Source: Dinochytrium kinnereticum
Taxonomy: Eukaryota; Chytridiomycota; Chytridiomycetes; Chytridiales; Chytridiaceae
Reading direction: 5' to 3'
Length of the DNA: 14,754 bases
NCBI GenBank assembly: GCA_027604005.1
Contig: JADGJT010000493.1
Location: 1 to 14,754 of the forward strand
The stretch's first letter is position 1. Each line of letters starts with the position of its first letter. The translations under genes were made by a program, and so were the position numbers. Shown here piece by piece: positions 1 through 11,500 of the stretch. Under the pieces are notes generated by a model, which ran no database searches, had not been told where the DNA came from, and saw nothing but the letters and a program-made list of their open reading frames with translations.

Positions 1-31
1 TTTCTTACTTTTTTATTGTCTGTGAGTATAG

Positions 32-761
<730 letters not shown>

Positions 762-1313
762 TCTCTTTATTCTCACGTTTTTTTCATCCTCAAAACTCTC
801 TTCCTTTCTCCTTTCTATATATAAAGTTATTGAAAGTCTATCCTCCACATCTTTCGAATTCTGGCTGTGTTATTTAACATGACTTAGAGATAAAATGGTT
901 GAGTATTTACCGTGGTTCACCAAGGGAATACTCTGCAAACTCCAACAATTAAAAGACGCATTATCATCAAGAACGTTCATTCACATGCAGATGCACATAA
1001 GTGCAGATCTTCACATGTAATTGAATTGCATAATGGCCAACTATCAACGAATTGGATTTTGACTCACAAAGCCGAGCGACCAGCATGAAGAAGATTTACA
1101 TTGGGAATTGCAACGGGAAACTCAAGCATTTGACGCATAGCCAGCTTCATTCTCACCATCGACTGACATTCTGGGGGCCTCAACCGCTCATAAAGCCAAA
1201 GCCACGACCCTCGAAAGCTGAACCCGTCTCTTCGAGAAACCGCGCTTGGCCGAAGATACACCTATCACGGCCCACAAAAAATCCTGCACACAGCTTGCTC
1301 ACGTCTCTTGTGA
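762..1313. other. Intergenic: thiolase 3' UTR and upstream region of the membrane-protein gene
   Basis: I see no convincing coding region. An ATG-started frame at 1052-1348 runs into the next gene in another frame and looks like chance. The stretch holds AT-rich sequence after the thiolase stop (TATATATAAAG near 817-828) and one small hairpin-like element near 992-1005, listed separately. Confidence 0.6.
981..1017. repeat. Small inverted/direct repeat cluster upstream of the membrane-protein gene
   Basis: TGCAC-ATAA-GTGCA (992-1005) is a perfect 5-bp inverted repeat with a 4-base centre. It is flanked on both sides by TCACATG (981-987 and 1011-1017). It lies about 310 bases before the proposed start at 1314. 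A dimeric transcription-factor site is possible, but the arms are short enough to arise by chance. Confidence 0.3.
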
Positions 1314-2421
1314 ATGGTTCAAAAGAAGCTCTCAGCAACAGCGATTAAGGATCAACTTTATAAAATGCAGGCATCTGTTGCTGCTGCTAACGGAGCTGCT
1401 GCTGCCGTTCTGAAGAACGCCCCTGTGCTTGAGAAGGCCAAAATTCAGCAAGCAGCGTCGTCGTCTTTTCAGGCGGGACCAGTGTTTGAAGACAACACCA
1501 CGGTGATGGGTGTTTTTGCAGTGATGGCTGTTTCACTTGTTGTGGCTATCTTGGCGTCCCTTGTTCTGGAGGTGAGTTACCTTGGAGTGTTGTTTTTTGC
1601 TGTGTCAGTTGGGTTGGGCTGATACTTTCCTTCCCCATTAGCACTTGAATACCCTTAAGGCTGAAGGGACTTTTGTCAAGCGGCTTAGGATGATCGAGCA
1701 TTGGACAGGCTTAAATCTCAACTGGGTTTTGACTCTCTACGATATCCCGATCCCCTCCGAAAAGAAAGTCACCGTTGAAACCACCACCACCACACCTAAG
1801 AGCATCCCCGCCAACCAGAATTCAAACTCTCCTGGAACAACATCGGGCCATCCCAAACCCGGGCTCTCAGCAATGGGTGGCCCAATCCGACCTGGATCCC
1901 TCCCCAGCCCTATTAACTTGTACCCTCCGTCACGTGTCAACGAACCCAAACCCCCAACTACCGAAAGCGTGTTAGTTAAGGCAACAACCTCCACCGCCGG
2001 TCCGATACCTCCACTCGGTTCAAAACTCTCTTCTCTCACTTCCTTCCTTCCCTTTGCATCCTCTGCAACCGCTCAAAAGGTCGTAGACACGATCGTTCCC
2101 ACTTTCCCAATCAAACCGCGAACCCTTTACGCAACTCGTGACGATCCTTTCCATCCGGAGCTGGGCGACACTCCTGTCCCTATTGCGGCTGCGTTGGATC
2201 TTGTGGATATGTCATGGGAGGCCGCTGTGAATACTGTGGCTTGGGGTGTCGGAGTGGCTTTCGTCAGGCCAGTTTGGGCTGCTCAGAAGGTAGTCAAGAG
2301 GACCGCTAATGCTATTGATGGAGCTACAAAGACCGTAGTGACTGGCTCAAGTATGCTGATGGGAGGGAGGGCGAGGTCTGCGGCACGGAAGGGGAAAGCA
2401 CCCGCTGTTGTTAAGAAATAG
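1314..2421 (+). CDS. Unknown membrane-anchored protein, two exons
   Basis: Exons 1314-1571 and 1642-2421 join in phase 0 over a 70-nt intron (donor GTGAGT, acceptor CATTAG), giving 345 residues. I do not recognise the family. The N-terminus (about 1-60) is Ala-rich and amphipathic. One clear hydrophobic helix follows at about 63-84 (GVFAVMAVSLVVAILASLV). Next comes a short conserved-looking amphipathic stretch (FVKRLRMIEHWTGLNLNW, about 97-114), then a Pro/Ser/Thr-rich linker (about 125-230). Near the C-terminus a second weakly hydrophobic helix (AAVNTVAWGVGVAFVRPVW) precedes a basic tail ending APAVVKK. The start is uncertain. ATG 1314 has a poor context and an in-frame TGA directly before it. 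The in-frame ATG at 1365 (context TAAAATGC) would give 328 residues. The intron placed just after the membrane helix supports a real gene. Confidence 0.7.
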
Positions 2422-3019
2422 AGGTTCTGGTTTTTAGCCCTATCTTACACCTTCGGTTGGTTTTGGCACGGCCAACAACGCAGTTCACTCTTCCATGCCT
2501 TTTTATTTCGACTTGACCATAGTTTGACTTCAACATGGCCTCCACCTCCAGCCGTACAATCCTTACTCCACCTATTTCCCACATTCCGTCCCCCCTCCCT
2601 CCCTTTCTATTAAATTGCTTGTAAGTCTTCTTTTTGGAAACTCTATATTACAAATCCCCCTTCGAACTTCCCTTACCCCCCCCCTTAGTTCCCATTCTCC
2701 GACCCCTCCTTGTTAAGTCTTTAGTTACGGCAATAGCCGCAACCACTTATACCTTAGCTGCTTAGTAAGACGTCTATTCCTTTCAAGCAGCTAAAAACAG
2801 CCTTTGCTTTACTTCTTCTTTCTATTTTCTTCCCTTCGTGCTGTTGATCAAAGATCATCCTTTGCTACGTTGCTGTTTTTGCTTTCGCTGGAGCTTCTCT
2901 GGCTCTCGTTCACATCTGCATGAGAAGTGAATATTGTAATAAATGTAAAAAGAAATTCGAAAAGAAAGGAAAAGAAAAGCACGCCTATGTTTAATGAGTT
3001 AAAATTAATAAGTGACTTT
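2422..3019. other. Convergent 3' intergenic region, pyrimidine-rich on the + strand
   Basis: About 600 bases lie between two stop codons that face each other. The + strand is strikingly C/T-rich between about 2560 and 2900, with runs such as CCCCCCCC near 2677-2684. An AATAAA sits near 2938. I see no ORF with protein-like composition and no structured RNA. It probably holds the 3' UTRs and polyadenylation sites of both genes. Confidence 0.55.
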
Positions 3020-6000
3020 CTATTTCTTAGGGCTACTCCCTAACGCCACCCCAGCAACACTTCCCGTAATTCCCCCGCTACCAATACCCCCCGTTGAGTA
3101 AAGCTCCTTCAAAATAAACACCGCAATATCCTGATCAGGCCAATATGTCATATGACTACTCAAACTGATTAAGTAAGCATTCTCAAGCACCCCCTCCTGC
3201 AACACATAATCAATCCTTCCACTAGGGTTCAACCTCTTAACCTCTTCCTCATCATCGGCCGTTGTGACTAACGACACTGACGACGAGTTCACAGAGGCCG
3301 GGGCAGCCGTCCCGGATTCCGAATTGCCGTTCTCGGATTGTTGGCCGATGCTTTCGCCAGAGGTTTTGTTGCGAACTGATGGGCGATCGGAAGTAGGAAC
3401 GCTTAGTGGGCCTTTAGGACCTGGTGGTGTTGCAGAGAGAATGCTTGGTGCGGGTGGGGGACCAGACGGCACCGACATGCTTTGAAACGACGAGGCGAGA
3501 ACTGCGGGTGTGAGGTCTGTCGCACTTCCCTTATTGGAATTCGGAGCAGATTTATCCGTAGTGGTAGCAGCTGCACCAGCAGCAGAGCCACTACCACCAA
3601 ACCAAGCGCCTGAAACAACAGCGGAAGTGGTGGAAAAGATGCCAGAAAAGATACTCTTGCCTTGGTCAACGATATTGGAGGAGATGTCTGCGATGCCGAC
3701 GATGGTTCGAGTTAGGCCGCCTTTGTTGTATTGTATTTGGACTGGCTTCTTGTGTGAGTAGGATTTTGCTACGAGGGGTTCAAAGCGATAGGCTATAGGG
3801 TCTGATATTTTCAAGCGAGCTGGTCAGTAACATACAAAAGAACTCATAAAGCAAACATATTACCGTGTGGATGGAAGATATTGTAAAGGGCATTAACGGC
3901 TGGGCGTGAGAAACCGACTTCTAAGGAGGGTTCAGGTTTTCTTCCACGCAATCGATCGCCTTTAAGGAGCAAGAAGAGACCAACAGGTGATCCAACAGCT
4001 GCAAAAGGCAGACAAGCAAAAAAGACAACTGTGTATTAGAGCTATTCCTCCAACAAAAAGCAAAAATACTCAAAACCTAGCACTCTTACCGAATAACTTA
4101 TCAACTTCAAACTCCAACTTCTCATATCGAATCTCAACAGGATCTAATAGCCCGTTCACTTTCCTGCTATCCTTCGCCCCAGAGCTCAAAGCTCCTCTCA
4201 ACATATCACTTAAATCCACCTCACTCATACCTTTCATTCTAAGAGGCTTTGGAGATGGTTTGGCGCTCGGTATAGGAATTCCTTGAGGAACTATTATATC
4301 GCTCTCAAAAGGCTGATTGCATAAGATATCAAAAGCGAGAAGAGATCCAAGACTATGTCCATATATAGAGACTTTGCCGTTGAATTTTGGGTTGCGTTGC
4401 ATGAAAGTACGGTAAATTCTGTTAAGCTCTTCGGTGACGTGCTTGACCATTTCTTGACGGTATTTAGGGGTCATATATAGGAGAACTATGTTCCCAGTTA
4501 ATTTTTAAACAAATCAGGTTATGATACCGTCCAGCGCCACATCCGAAACAAGCATACGAATACTTGGCACACCCTCTAAAGAAATCTCATCAATATCAAC
4601 TCTATCATCATCGTCCCCATCCAGCACCGTATCCGATTTCCGTCGTCCAAAGTTGATCTTTTGGCGCCATTGAACAGGAAGCACTTGGACACCCCCTAGT
4701 TCGGGCATGGGGAGGACGGGTTTTCTGTTGCCTGGTTTTAGAGCCTCTTTGGATGTAGCGGGAAGAACAACATTGCGGGCGCCGTCTTTGATGGCATGCC
4801 GGAGGACGGCGCAGTCTAAATGACGACGAGTAAAAGGGGTGCATGAGACATGTGAACTTTCGGATTTTGTCGTTACATACCGTGAACAAAGTTAACTGTT
4901 TCAAGACGTTCTCCCAGCTTTTGACCAATTCTACGCAAGTAGTAATTGATGAGAATAAAAAAACAACCAAAAAAAGCAAAAAAAGAGAAAAAGGAAAAGG
5001 GAAAACAAGCTATACCCGTGAATCACAAGAACTAAATGATTAATCTGACGCTCATTCTCTTCCCCTTCATTATTGTAGTCCTCAGCCTCATTTCTCTCCT
5101 GAATCTGCTCGGGCGTTAACTTCTCTGGCGTTAGGGTATCAGCCCCAGGTATCGACCCCTTATCCGGTACAGATCTCCTCTTCTGCTTAGCGGCCGTTCC
5201 TTTCTTAAGCTTTTCAACTTCTGCCCATCCACGTGCGACTCGCGTTCCGCCTTGATTCTCTCCTCGTGTCAGACCAGACATGAAGGCTCGAGCCCATTTG
5301 GATGAAAGCTGGTCGGAGAAGAGCCAGCCGCCACCACTTCCAGTAAATATGACGAAACTGTTCATCCAGGGACCAAACAAAGCCCATCTCTATTATGAAG
5401 GTTAAATAAAGCGAAGATGCGTGGGATTATCGACAAACCAGCTCGGGCTTGCTTATCGCTGCGGCCTTTGCTTCGGCGGCTTTAGAGTTGGGTGTGTCCT
5501 TTGAAGTTGGCGTTTCTTGCTGTGTGGATTCTGAGTTCGGTAAGGGGTCAGTGGAGGAGATATGGGTTGTGACGCTTGATAGCTGGGCTTGGTCTCCTTT
5601 CCAGGGCTTGAATTTCCTGCGCGAACAACATCAGCAAGAGTCAATCGGGAATGAGTTGATTCCATACATAAATCCATCTTCAAGCTGCCTCGTCACTGAG
5701 CATGAAATGAGCTTTAAAAGTTGAGAGTGTCCAACGACTTACGATTGTCATCACAAGGCATAAACTTAACACCATCAGCAGACATGAACCAAGTCCCTCT
5801 CCGGATATCATACGTGGGACCATACCAGTAAACTATTCTCAAAAATAAGCAAGAATAGATAACGGAGGCAATCAATAAATCTATACCAACCAGGGTAGAT
5901 TTCCTTCTTTAAAACATCGACTTCAAAAAGCTGGTCCTCATTCACAGCAACCCGTGTCTCGATCTTAGAACTTCCGAGGTTAAACTCAAGTTCACCACCC

Positions 6001-6333
6001 CTATCATCTCCGGAAGACTTTTGTTTTTGTTTCTGAAGCTGTTGCCATATGGCCTCAATTGCTGCTGAATCCTTGGTTGAAAATGGGGCCCTTAAAATGG
6101 TCAGGGCGAGATAGGTGGTTATTTATACCAGTTGGTTGGGAGTTTCGGTGGTTTAGTCGTACCATCAGCAGGTGGTGGGACCGCGACCTTGAAGGGGGTG
6201 GTGTCGGATTTGGGGGCGTCGAGCGCATGGAACCATCTGCCATCCATCAAAACAAGGAATAGCGGTGGTTAGCGATTCCTCACAGACATGAAGTCAAATG
6301 CAAAGAGGACGAGCGCAGATGAATGCAGCGCAT
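3020..6333 (-). CDS. DDHD-domain phospholipase A1-like protein, 12 exons
   Basis: Exons in transcription order: 6333-6284, 6236-6129, 6090-5891, 5832-5743, 5695-5668, 5616-5439, 5389-5016, 4930-4881, 4815-4528, 4485-4090, 3998-3864, 3801-3020. They total 2679 nt (892 residues). Family landmarks run across the junctions. WFHALDAP is at about 18-25 and [15 protein letters not shown] at about 122-136. [14 protein letters not shown] (from about 340) is the strand and loop beginning the hydrolase fold. VQVLPVQWR follows, then the nucleophile elbow GHSLGS with Ser at about 500. [11 protein letters not shown] and [16 protein letters not shown] open the DDHD metal-site domain, and SSHMTYW carries the late His at about 849. 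DDHD proteins (animal DDHD1/DDHD2, yeast YOR022C) hydrolyse phosphatidic acid or related lipids on intracellular membranes. A Gly/Ser/Ala-rich low-complexity loop (about 675-780) interrupts the domain. The first exon (start 6333) is the least certain part. Its short Arg/Ser-rich N-terminus could be a targeting peptide or a mis-called start. Confidence 0.93.
5668..5695 (-). other. 28-nt microexon of the DDHD phospholipase gene
   Basis: Joining exon 5832-5743 directly to 5616-5439 breaks the frame and reaches a stop near 5453. The intervening sequence contains an acceptor (CTCAG, 5700-5696) and a donor (GTATGG, 5667-5662) around 28 bases. These restore the frame on both sides: phase 1 in (C|TG, Leu) and phase 2 out (AT|G, Met). 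The encoded [10 protein letters not shown] leads into KFKPWKG. It fits the amphipathic acidic segment I recall between the RGTWF and KPW motifs of DDHD proteins. The flanking introns would be 47 and 51 nt. Confidence 0.82.
6091..6128 (-). other. 38-nt intron in the DDHD phospholipase gene
   Basis: On the minus strand this runs from donor GTATAA to acceptor TTTTAAG, with CTGAC as a likely branch site. Without removal the frame hits TAA within three codons. Removal gives TG|G (Trp) and the family-like [17 protein letters not shown]. It is the shortest intron in the window and has an AAG rather than a CAG/TAG acceptor. Confidence 0.8.
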
Positions 6334-6865
6334 CCTGGAGTGTCGCTGCAATCGAGCAAAGGGCCGTCATTCCCAACCTGATGGTGGCTTCAGGTGGCCC
6401 CTCCATTCCTCAGCAAACAAGGCTCAGTTGAAATCTGTGACACAGTAGAAGGCAGTAAACCTGCCTGCCCTCTCAAACGCTCAGCTCAGGAAGAAGAACG
6501 GACACCCGCGAGTTCGTACGCGTGAGCATCTCTTTTGGGAGATATTTGCCTTGGTTGAATGTTGAAGCTGTATGGGATGACCCTCTCCTGATTGCCAGCA
6601 CGATCTTAACGCAGACTTAAAAGCTAATGAAGCGCGAATAAAAAGTCCGATAGATAGCATGGTTGAATACAGTCCGTCAAAACCGCGTTAATCGCAATGC
6701 ATCCATCCCTTGGCGATTGTCCCGTTGCTTTCAGCCCAGAGTGTTCATGGCGTAATCAAACACTTTTTTCAAAGTTGTCAATCCCATTTGATTCGAACGG
6801 AGCAAGATGGTGAGCGTTGACCAAGGAATGCGGCTGGCTGCTTACCGTCTTCTTCCCTAATATCA
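6334..6865. other. Divergent intergenic region between the DDHD phospholipase and flagellar genes
   Basis: About 530 bases lie between two divergent starts and must hold both promoters and 5' UTRs. I looked for an RFX-type X-box (GTNRCC..RGYAAC) as expected for ciliary genes and found no convincing match. An ATG at 6807 opens only a 17-codon frame ending at TAA (6858-6860). It would be a short upstream ORF if it lies in the flagellar transcript. No repeat or RNA gene was seen. Confidence 0.5.
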
Positions 6866-8442
6866 ATGAAGGCAGCATCACTGGTTTGGTAACCCGCATC
6901 CTGAAATACCCTGTGTATCCTCATCTTCTGGTCCAGGAAGGACATTTCTATGAAGCAAATCTACGACTTCAACTCGCAGAAGACCCCTGAAGATGCCATA
7001 CAGTAAACCTGGTAACTCTGACTAAGTCTGATAAATCGCTTTAGATGCCTTCAAAGATGGTTTAGCATGGACGATGAAAGCGAAAGAACAGGGATCGTTC
7101 TTGACTTTTATTACTACACTTTAGAGTAAGCCCTTCGCCTGGTCCTTCCATGACTGATTTCACTCGTGAAAATAGCTTCGCAAAGGAGCAGAGGTTCACT
7201 CCAAACAAAACATCCGCATTATTCTCCATTATGAAGCAGACTCATGAGAGAACGATATGTGAGCACCACCATTTTTGTCTTTCTTATAAAAAGGCAACCA
7301 GCTTACGCTGAACTTACCAAACAGCTTCCCCATTCGTTCACATGGACAAGGATTTCGCATTCTTTAAAGACCTCCTGCTGAAACACTCGATCCAGCGACC
7401 GCCATTCAGCGAGAAGATTTTTTCGCTTTCAGAGTTGAAGGCTATCACAGATTATGCCCTCAACACGTCAGTTTATAACTTCTTTCTTTTTCTTTTTTTT
7501 GTTTTTTGTCGCAAACACTAACCTTCTCACCATTCTCCTCACAGATACTTCCGCCACTATGTCATGTACAAATACGTCTTCACCAAAAAAGTGCGTCTTG
7601 ACTTCCGAGTTGAAAACGCTGAGATGACACCCAAAACATTATCCCTTGAAAACCTGGCACCAATCGACAATGATGGCGTTCTCCTCGATGCAAACGGAGA
7701 GGTATACATACTTCATCATTTCCATTTACTGCCCACAATTTACTTCTACTTCCTCTAATACTTGAAAATGCCTCAGCCCATCACTTCGGCTGACCCAGAA
7801 GCAGATACATCTCGTACAGAGGGTGACCCTTCACCTGAGAACAAAACCACCGAAGATCAACCAGTGGCATCAGCACAAGGAATGACGTCTCCTCCACCTC
7901 CCGCAGTGACTAGTCAGACGATTAGTCCGCAGCCGAATGGACGACCTTCGAATGGGGTTGAACCATCTCTTCAATCTGGAGAGCATACAGGAGAAGGCGA
8001 GAAGACTATTTCCTCGCTAGTTGCCGCTGTTGCCTCGGCAGATGCGGAGCACGGGGCCGCTATAAGTTCAGGCATTGCGTCAAGTGGTACGTTTATATTC
8101 CATAATTGCTGATCTGCCGCCCTCACATCTTAGCAACTTGATTACTCACTTCAAGTATCTTCCCCGCACCCCCCGAAAAAACACATGAAAGATCCCTCAC
8201 CTCATCCCCAAACAGCGCAAGAACGTGCCATGGCAGAGCTGAAAAACTTTGTCATCGCAACCCTGTCCCCTAAACTCGACGAAATGAAAACGGCGCTCAT
8301 GGCAAAAATAACTTCCCAAGAGGAAGTTATTGCCTCCAGAATCAAAAAACTAGAGGAGGACGAAAAACTATTGGTTGGCGGAGGAGCTCAAGGAGCTGAT
8401 GGGAAGGGGGGGAAAAATGGGAAGGGCGGGAAGAAGAAGTGA
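6866..8442 (+). CDS. CFAP119: Flagellar (axonemal) protein of the CFAP119/CCDC189 family, 8 exons
   Basis: Exons: 6866-6888, 6937-7002, 7045-7125, 7176-7258, 7325-7466, 7545-7701, 7777-8086, 8156-8442. They total 1149 nt (382 residues). Residues 1-184 match the family pattern as I recall it: SLVWKDISM, ERTGIVLDFYYYTLDFAKEQ, TPNKTSALFSIMKQTHE, DFAFFKDLLLKHSIQRPPFS, KAITDYALNTYFRHY, MYKYVFTKKVRLDF. Residues about 185-300, mostly from one exon, are a Pro/Ser/Thr/Glu-rich disordered insert. Residues about 306-345 form a coiled coil (AELKNFVIATLSPKLDEMK onward), followed by a Gly/Lys tail ending GKGGKKK. From memory, the Chlamydomonas relative FAP119 is a central-pair C1a-projection subunit working with PF6, and the animal gene is needed for sperm flagella. 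Every junction keeps phase and rebuilds a codon that fits the family. The start at 6866 follows an in-frame TGA without another ATG between. The gene is divergent from the phospholipase, and its stop lies 72 bases from the stop of the coiled-coil gene. Confidence 0.87.
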
Positions 8443-8514
8443 AAGTATCTATTTGTATCATTTATTGTGAGGTGATATTGAAAGTTGGAATGCGACTGTA
8501 TAAAGTGTTGAGTC

Positions 8515-11500
8515 TTATAGCATGTGCAGACTCCTCATCTTCATCTTCACTCCCCCAATCAGCCTTTCAACATCATCCAGTTTATCATCTATCTCCTCCT
8601 TCTTCCTATGCCGCCCAGACCCCGAACCAGAAGTAGGAATTCTTTGCAGTTCGCTCGTAAGCTACGCCCCCACCCCGAAAGACATAAAATAATTCCAATT
8701 AGTACAAATAATTAATAAACAGCACTCTCAAACTCACAGTCATCTTCTGTTCATTCAAGCTTCTTAACTGCTTCTCCAATTCCCCTCTTAAATTTGTAAA
8801 CTCTATTACGGATTTATCCTCCGCGCCACCACTTAATAACACCGCAATGCTATCCGAACTATTCCTCGTCCTCAGCTTTGGCGTTGCAGGAGATCCTAAC
8901 CTCCCTTGAGGGGAAGTAGGTTCCGCCCAAGTCAACGGATTTGTAGCTCTCCTACCGAACGTCTGTGAAGGGTACCCAGCTGGTGCCTCGGAATCTCGAA
9001 GCCCCTTTGCAGAAATAGGCGTGGATTGCAGATCAGGCTCAACATCCCCGGAAATCCCTCCTTTCCGATAGTAATCATCTTCAAACCTCTTCATCTTTTC
9101 TTGGAATAAGCTTCGATCCTTCTCCGACAGAGCGTCACCTTCCCACGCTGGCTTGCTTGGGTACTGAACTGAACTTGGTCGACGGCCGGGGATGGGAAAG
9201 GCGTCGCCGTAAAAACCGCTGGGAGTCGACGGACTTTGTCGAGGTGATGGGGATCTTTGAATGCCTCGTTCTTCGATAATCGATCTAAGCTGTTCATTTT
9301 GCTCCCCTAGGGTTCGGGCGATGGACTGGTTGGTATTAGATTATGTGTTAGTCGCATTATCTTTTCAAAGAGGAAGGGGCTACCTTTAGGCTTTCAACGT
9401 CGTAGAGAGATTGCTCAAGTTTTTCTTTGTAGAATTTCGTATTATCATTCTCAGAGGCTTCGTACTGCATTTTCTGGTGGAAGGGAATCACAATAATATA
9501 TATTAGCCAAAAGCTTAAAAAAATTGCGAATAACATACTCTAAGTTCGGTACGCAGGCTCTCATTCTCGTTGCGAAGTTCCCTTATAACGAAACAAACAT
9601 TAGCTAATACAACAATAAAACAACAAATACTCAAAACTCTTACCCGTTGGAATCTTGCAAATTTCGAAGCTTCCTGCTAAACATGCGAAACTCCTCCTCT
9701 GCTCTTGCATTCTTCGTCTTTTCCTGCTGCACAACCTCTACCAATTCCGCATTCTCCGCCTTCAAATCTTTCACCATCTCTATTAGTCGGCTTTGATCTA
9801 TACTAGGTAGAGTAGGTGGGGCTAAAAAACTTTGTTAAATAAGGCTTCATGAGGTAGGCTAAAAAAAAGATTACCTTGAATTTTCTGCGTTAGTTCAAAT
9901 ATCTGCCTATGGGAAGCCTCCAATCCTGCCTCTAAAGCTGCTGCTCGTTCCAAGCTCGCATTAAGCTACCCTCCGGATCAGTAAGAGGAGTTAGTCACCC
10001 ATCAAATTATTCCAACTACCATGCAGACAAAATATAAAATAGCAGTTATAATAAGACTCACCTTAACCCTAACCTCCTCACAAGCCACCGCACCCTTAAC
10101 CTCTGTCTCCCTCACCCTCTCATCTACCTCCCTCTTTCCCTTCATATTAACATCCTCTATTTCCCTCCTCAGTCGATGAATCTGCTGCACAAGACCATCT
10201 CTCTCATCCCTATATTCCTCTTCAAATCTTCTCTGTGTCCATTTCATCCTATCAATCTCCGAATCGCGTGCAACAACAAGTTCAGACCGAGCTTGGGAAA
10301 GGGCCTCGCGATGTCGGTCAAGATCAGTTAAGGCTTGGGCGAGGCGGTCCGCGAGGTCAGTAGAAGACGGTACAGTGGGGGAGGCATGAGCGACGGGGTT
10401 GGGGTTTGTCTCAGCAGGTGGGGGAGGTTCTGATTTCAACGCGTCAATTGCAAGAGGGGGAGACCTAGGCCGACCAGGTGAATTCACATATCCAACGAAA
10501 CCAGCATCCGCCGTAGAGGTCCCCGTCATCAACGCCTCCAAAGCAAACATCCCTCCTTCCATTACTGCCCTTCCCCTACCAATCTCCGGCGTTTTGGGGG
10601 GCGATGCACTCCTCCCCCTGTCACTCATTTGATACCGCACGGTGGGCGACGACCTCCCAGACTGATGTAAGGATGCCCCATGTATTACTACATGCCCACC
10701 TGAGCTCTTGAAAGACCCGGAAGCAGACACCGCATCTCCCGAATGAGACCTCGATTCGTCGTGATTGTTGGCCTCGTCGTGAGGAGGAGGATACGAAAGA
10801 GTATGGACCTGAAAATCAGAGAAATCGTCGCTGGCTGTGTAGGACTGGTCGTTGTTGTGACCTTCAACAGGGAAATAGTCCGGATCAATTGGAGAAGAAG
10901 CACCAGTAGAAGAAGCGCGTCGCGGCGTCGAACTATCCGAAGAAATAGATTGCCCAATAAACTTCCCGTCTTTCCCAAACGGATAAGGTCTTGGCGGTGA
11001 TAACCGATGCGTCCTCGTGCCCGGACTCCCAGGCAAAACATTGAGCGATGAATTGAATGACTCATTCCGACTCTCAGGTCGAGACTGGTCCATCATCGCC
11101 TTGGTCGAAGCATTATCGGAAGGAGATGGGCTGGGTCGCCGTGGTTTTGGACCCTGAAAAGGAAGTGAACCGCTGCTTGACATGACGGACCGAGATCGTG
11201 CTTGGTCTATGAAGGCAAGTTCTTCTGCTGTAAAGAGGTTGCTTGGGGAGGGTGAGGTACGAGAGGCGATGGGGTTTGATGCAGGGTGGACGGGATTCGA
11301 GAAATCAGGAAAGTGTTCATTGAGGCTGACGAATTTGGATGGAGATTCCGCGAGGGCTCCCCCGCTGATAGAATAGGAATTCAGTTCGGTAGTGACGCTG
11401 TGTTTGTGTTGACGATGGGTTTCGAAGCTGAAGACATCTTTTCTGCTATGAGTTGACTGGTTGGTGGCGCTGAGAGCTCTGTTAAATTCTCTCTGAAGAC

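Noticed and set aside
1052..1348. 98-codon ATG-started frame before the membrane-protein gene
   Set aside because: It overlaps the better-supported start of the next gene in another frame, has no clear domain and cannot be joined in phase to the downstream exon.
5453..5683. Alternative reading of the phospholipase exon ending KQRPQR and a stop
   Set aside because: It is the out-of-frame product obtained if the microexon is skipped. The other frame runs on into RWALFGP and the hydrolase core.
6059..6262. Open + strand frame of 67 codons
   Set aside because: It is antisense to two phospholipase exons with family-like motifs and a required intron.
6807..6860. ATG 6807 as the start of the flagellar gene
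   Set aside because: Unspliced, it ends at TAA after 17 codons. A spliced model through 6876 runs into a TGA at 6902-6904. The start at 6866 joins cleanly at 6888/6937 to give VWKD.
6334..6865. RFX-type X-box expected upstream of a ciliary gene
   Set aside because: No sequence close enough to the paired half-site consensus was found by eye.
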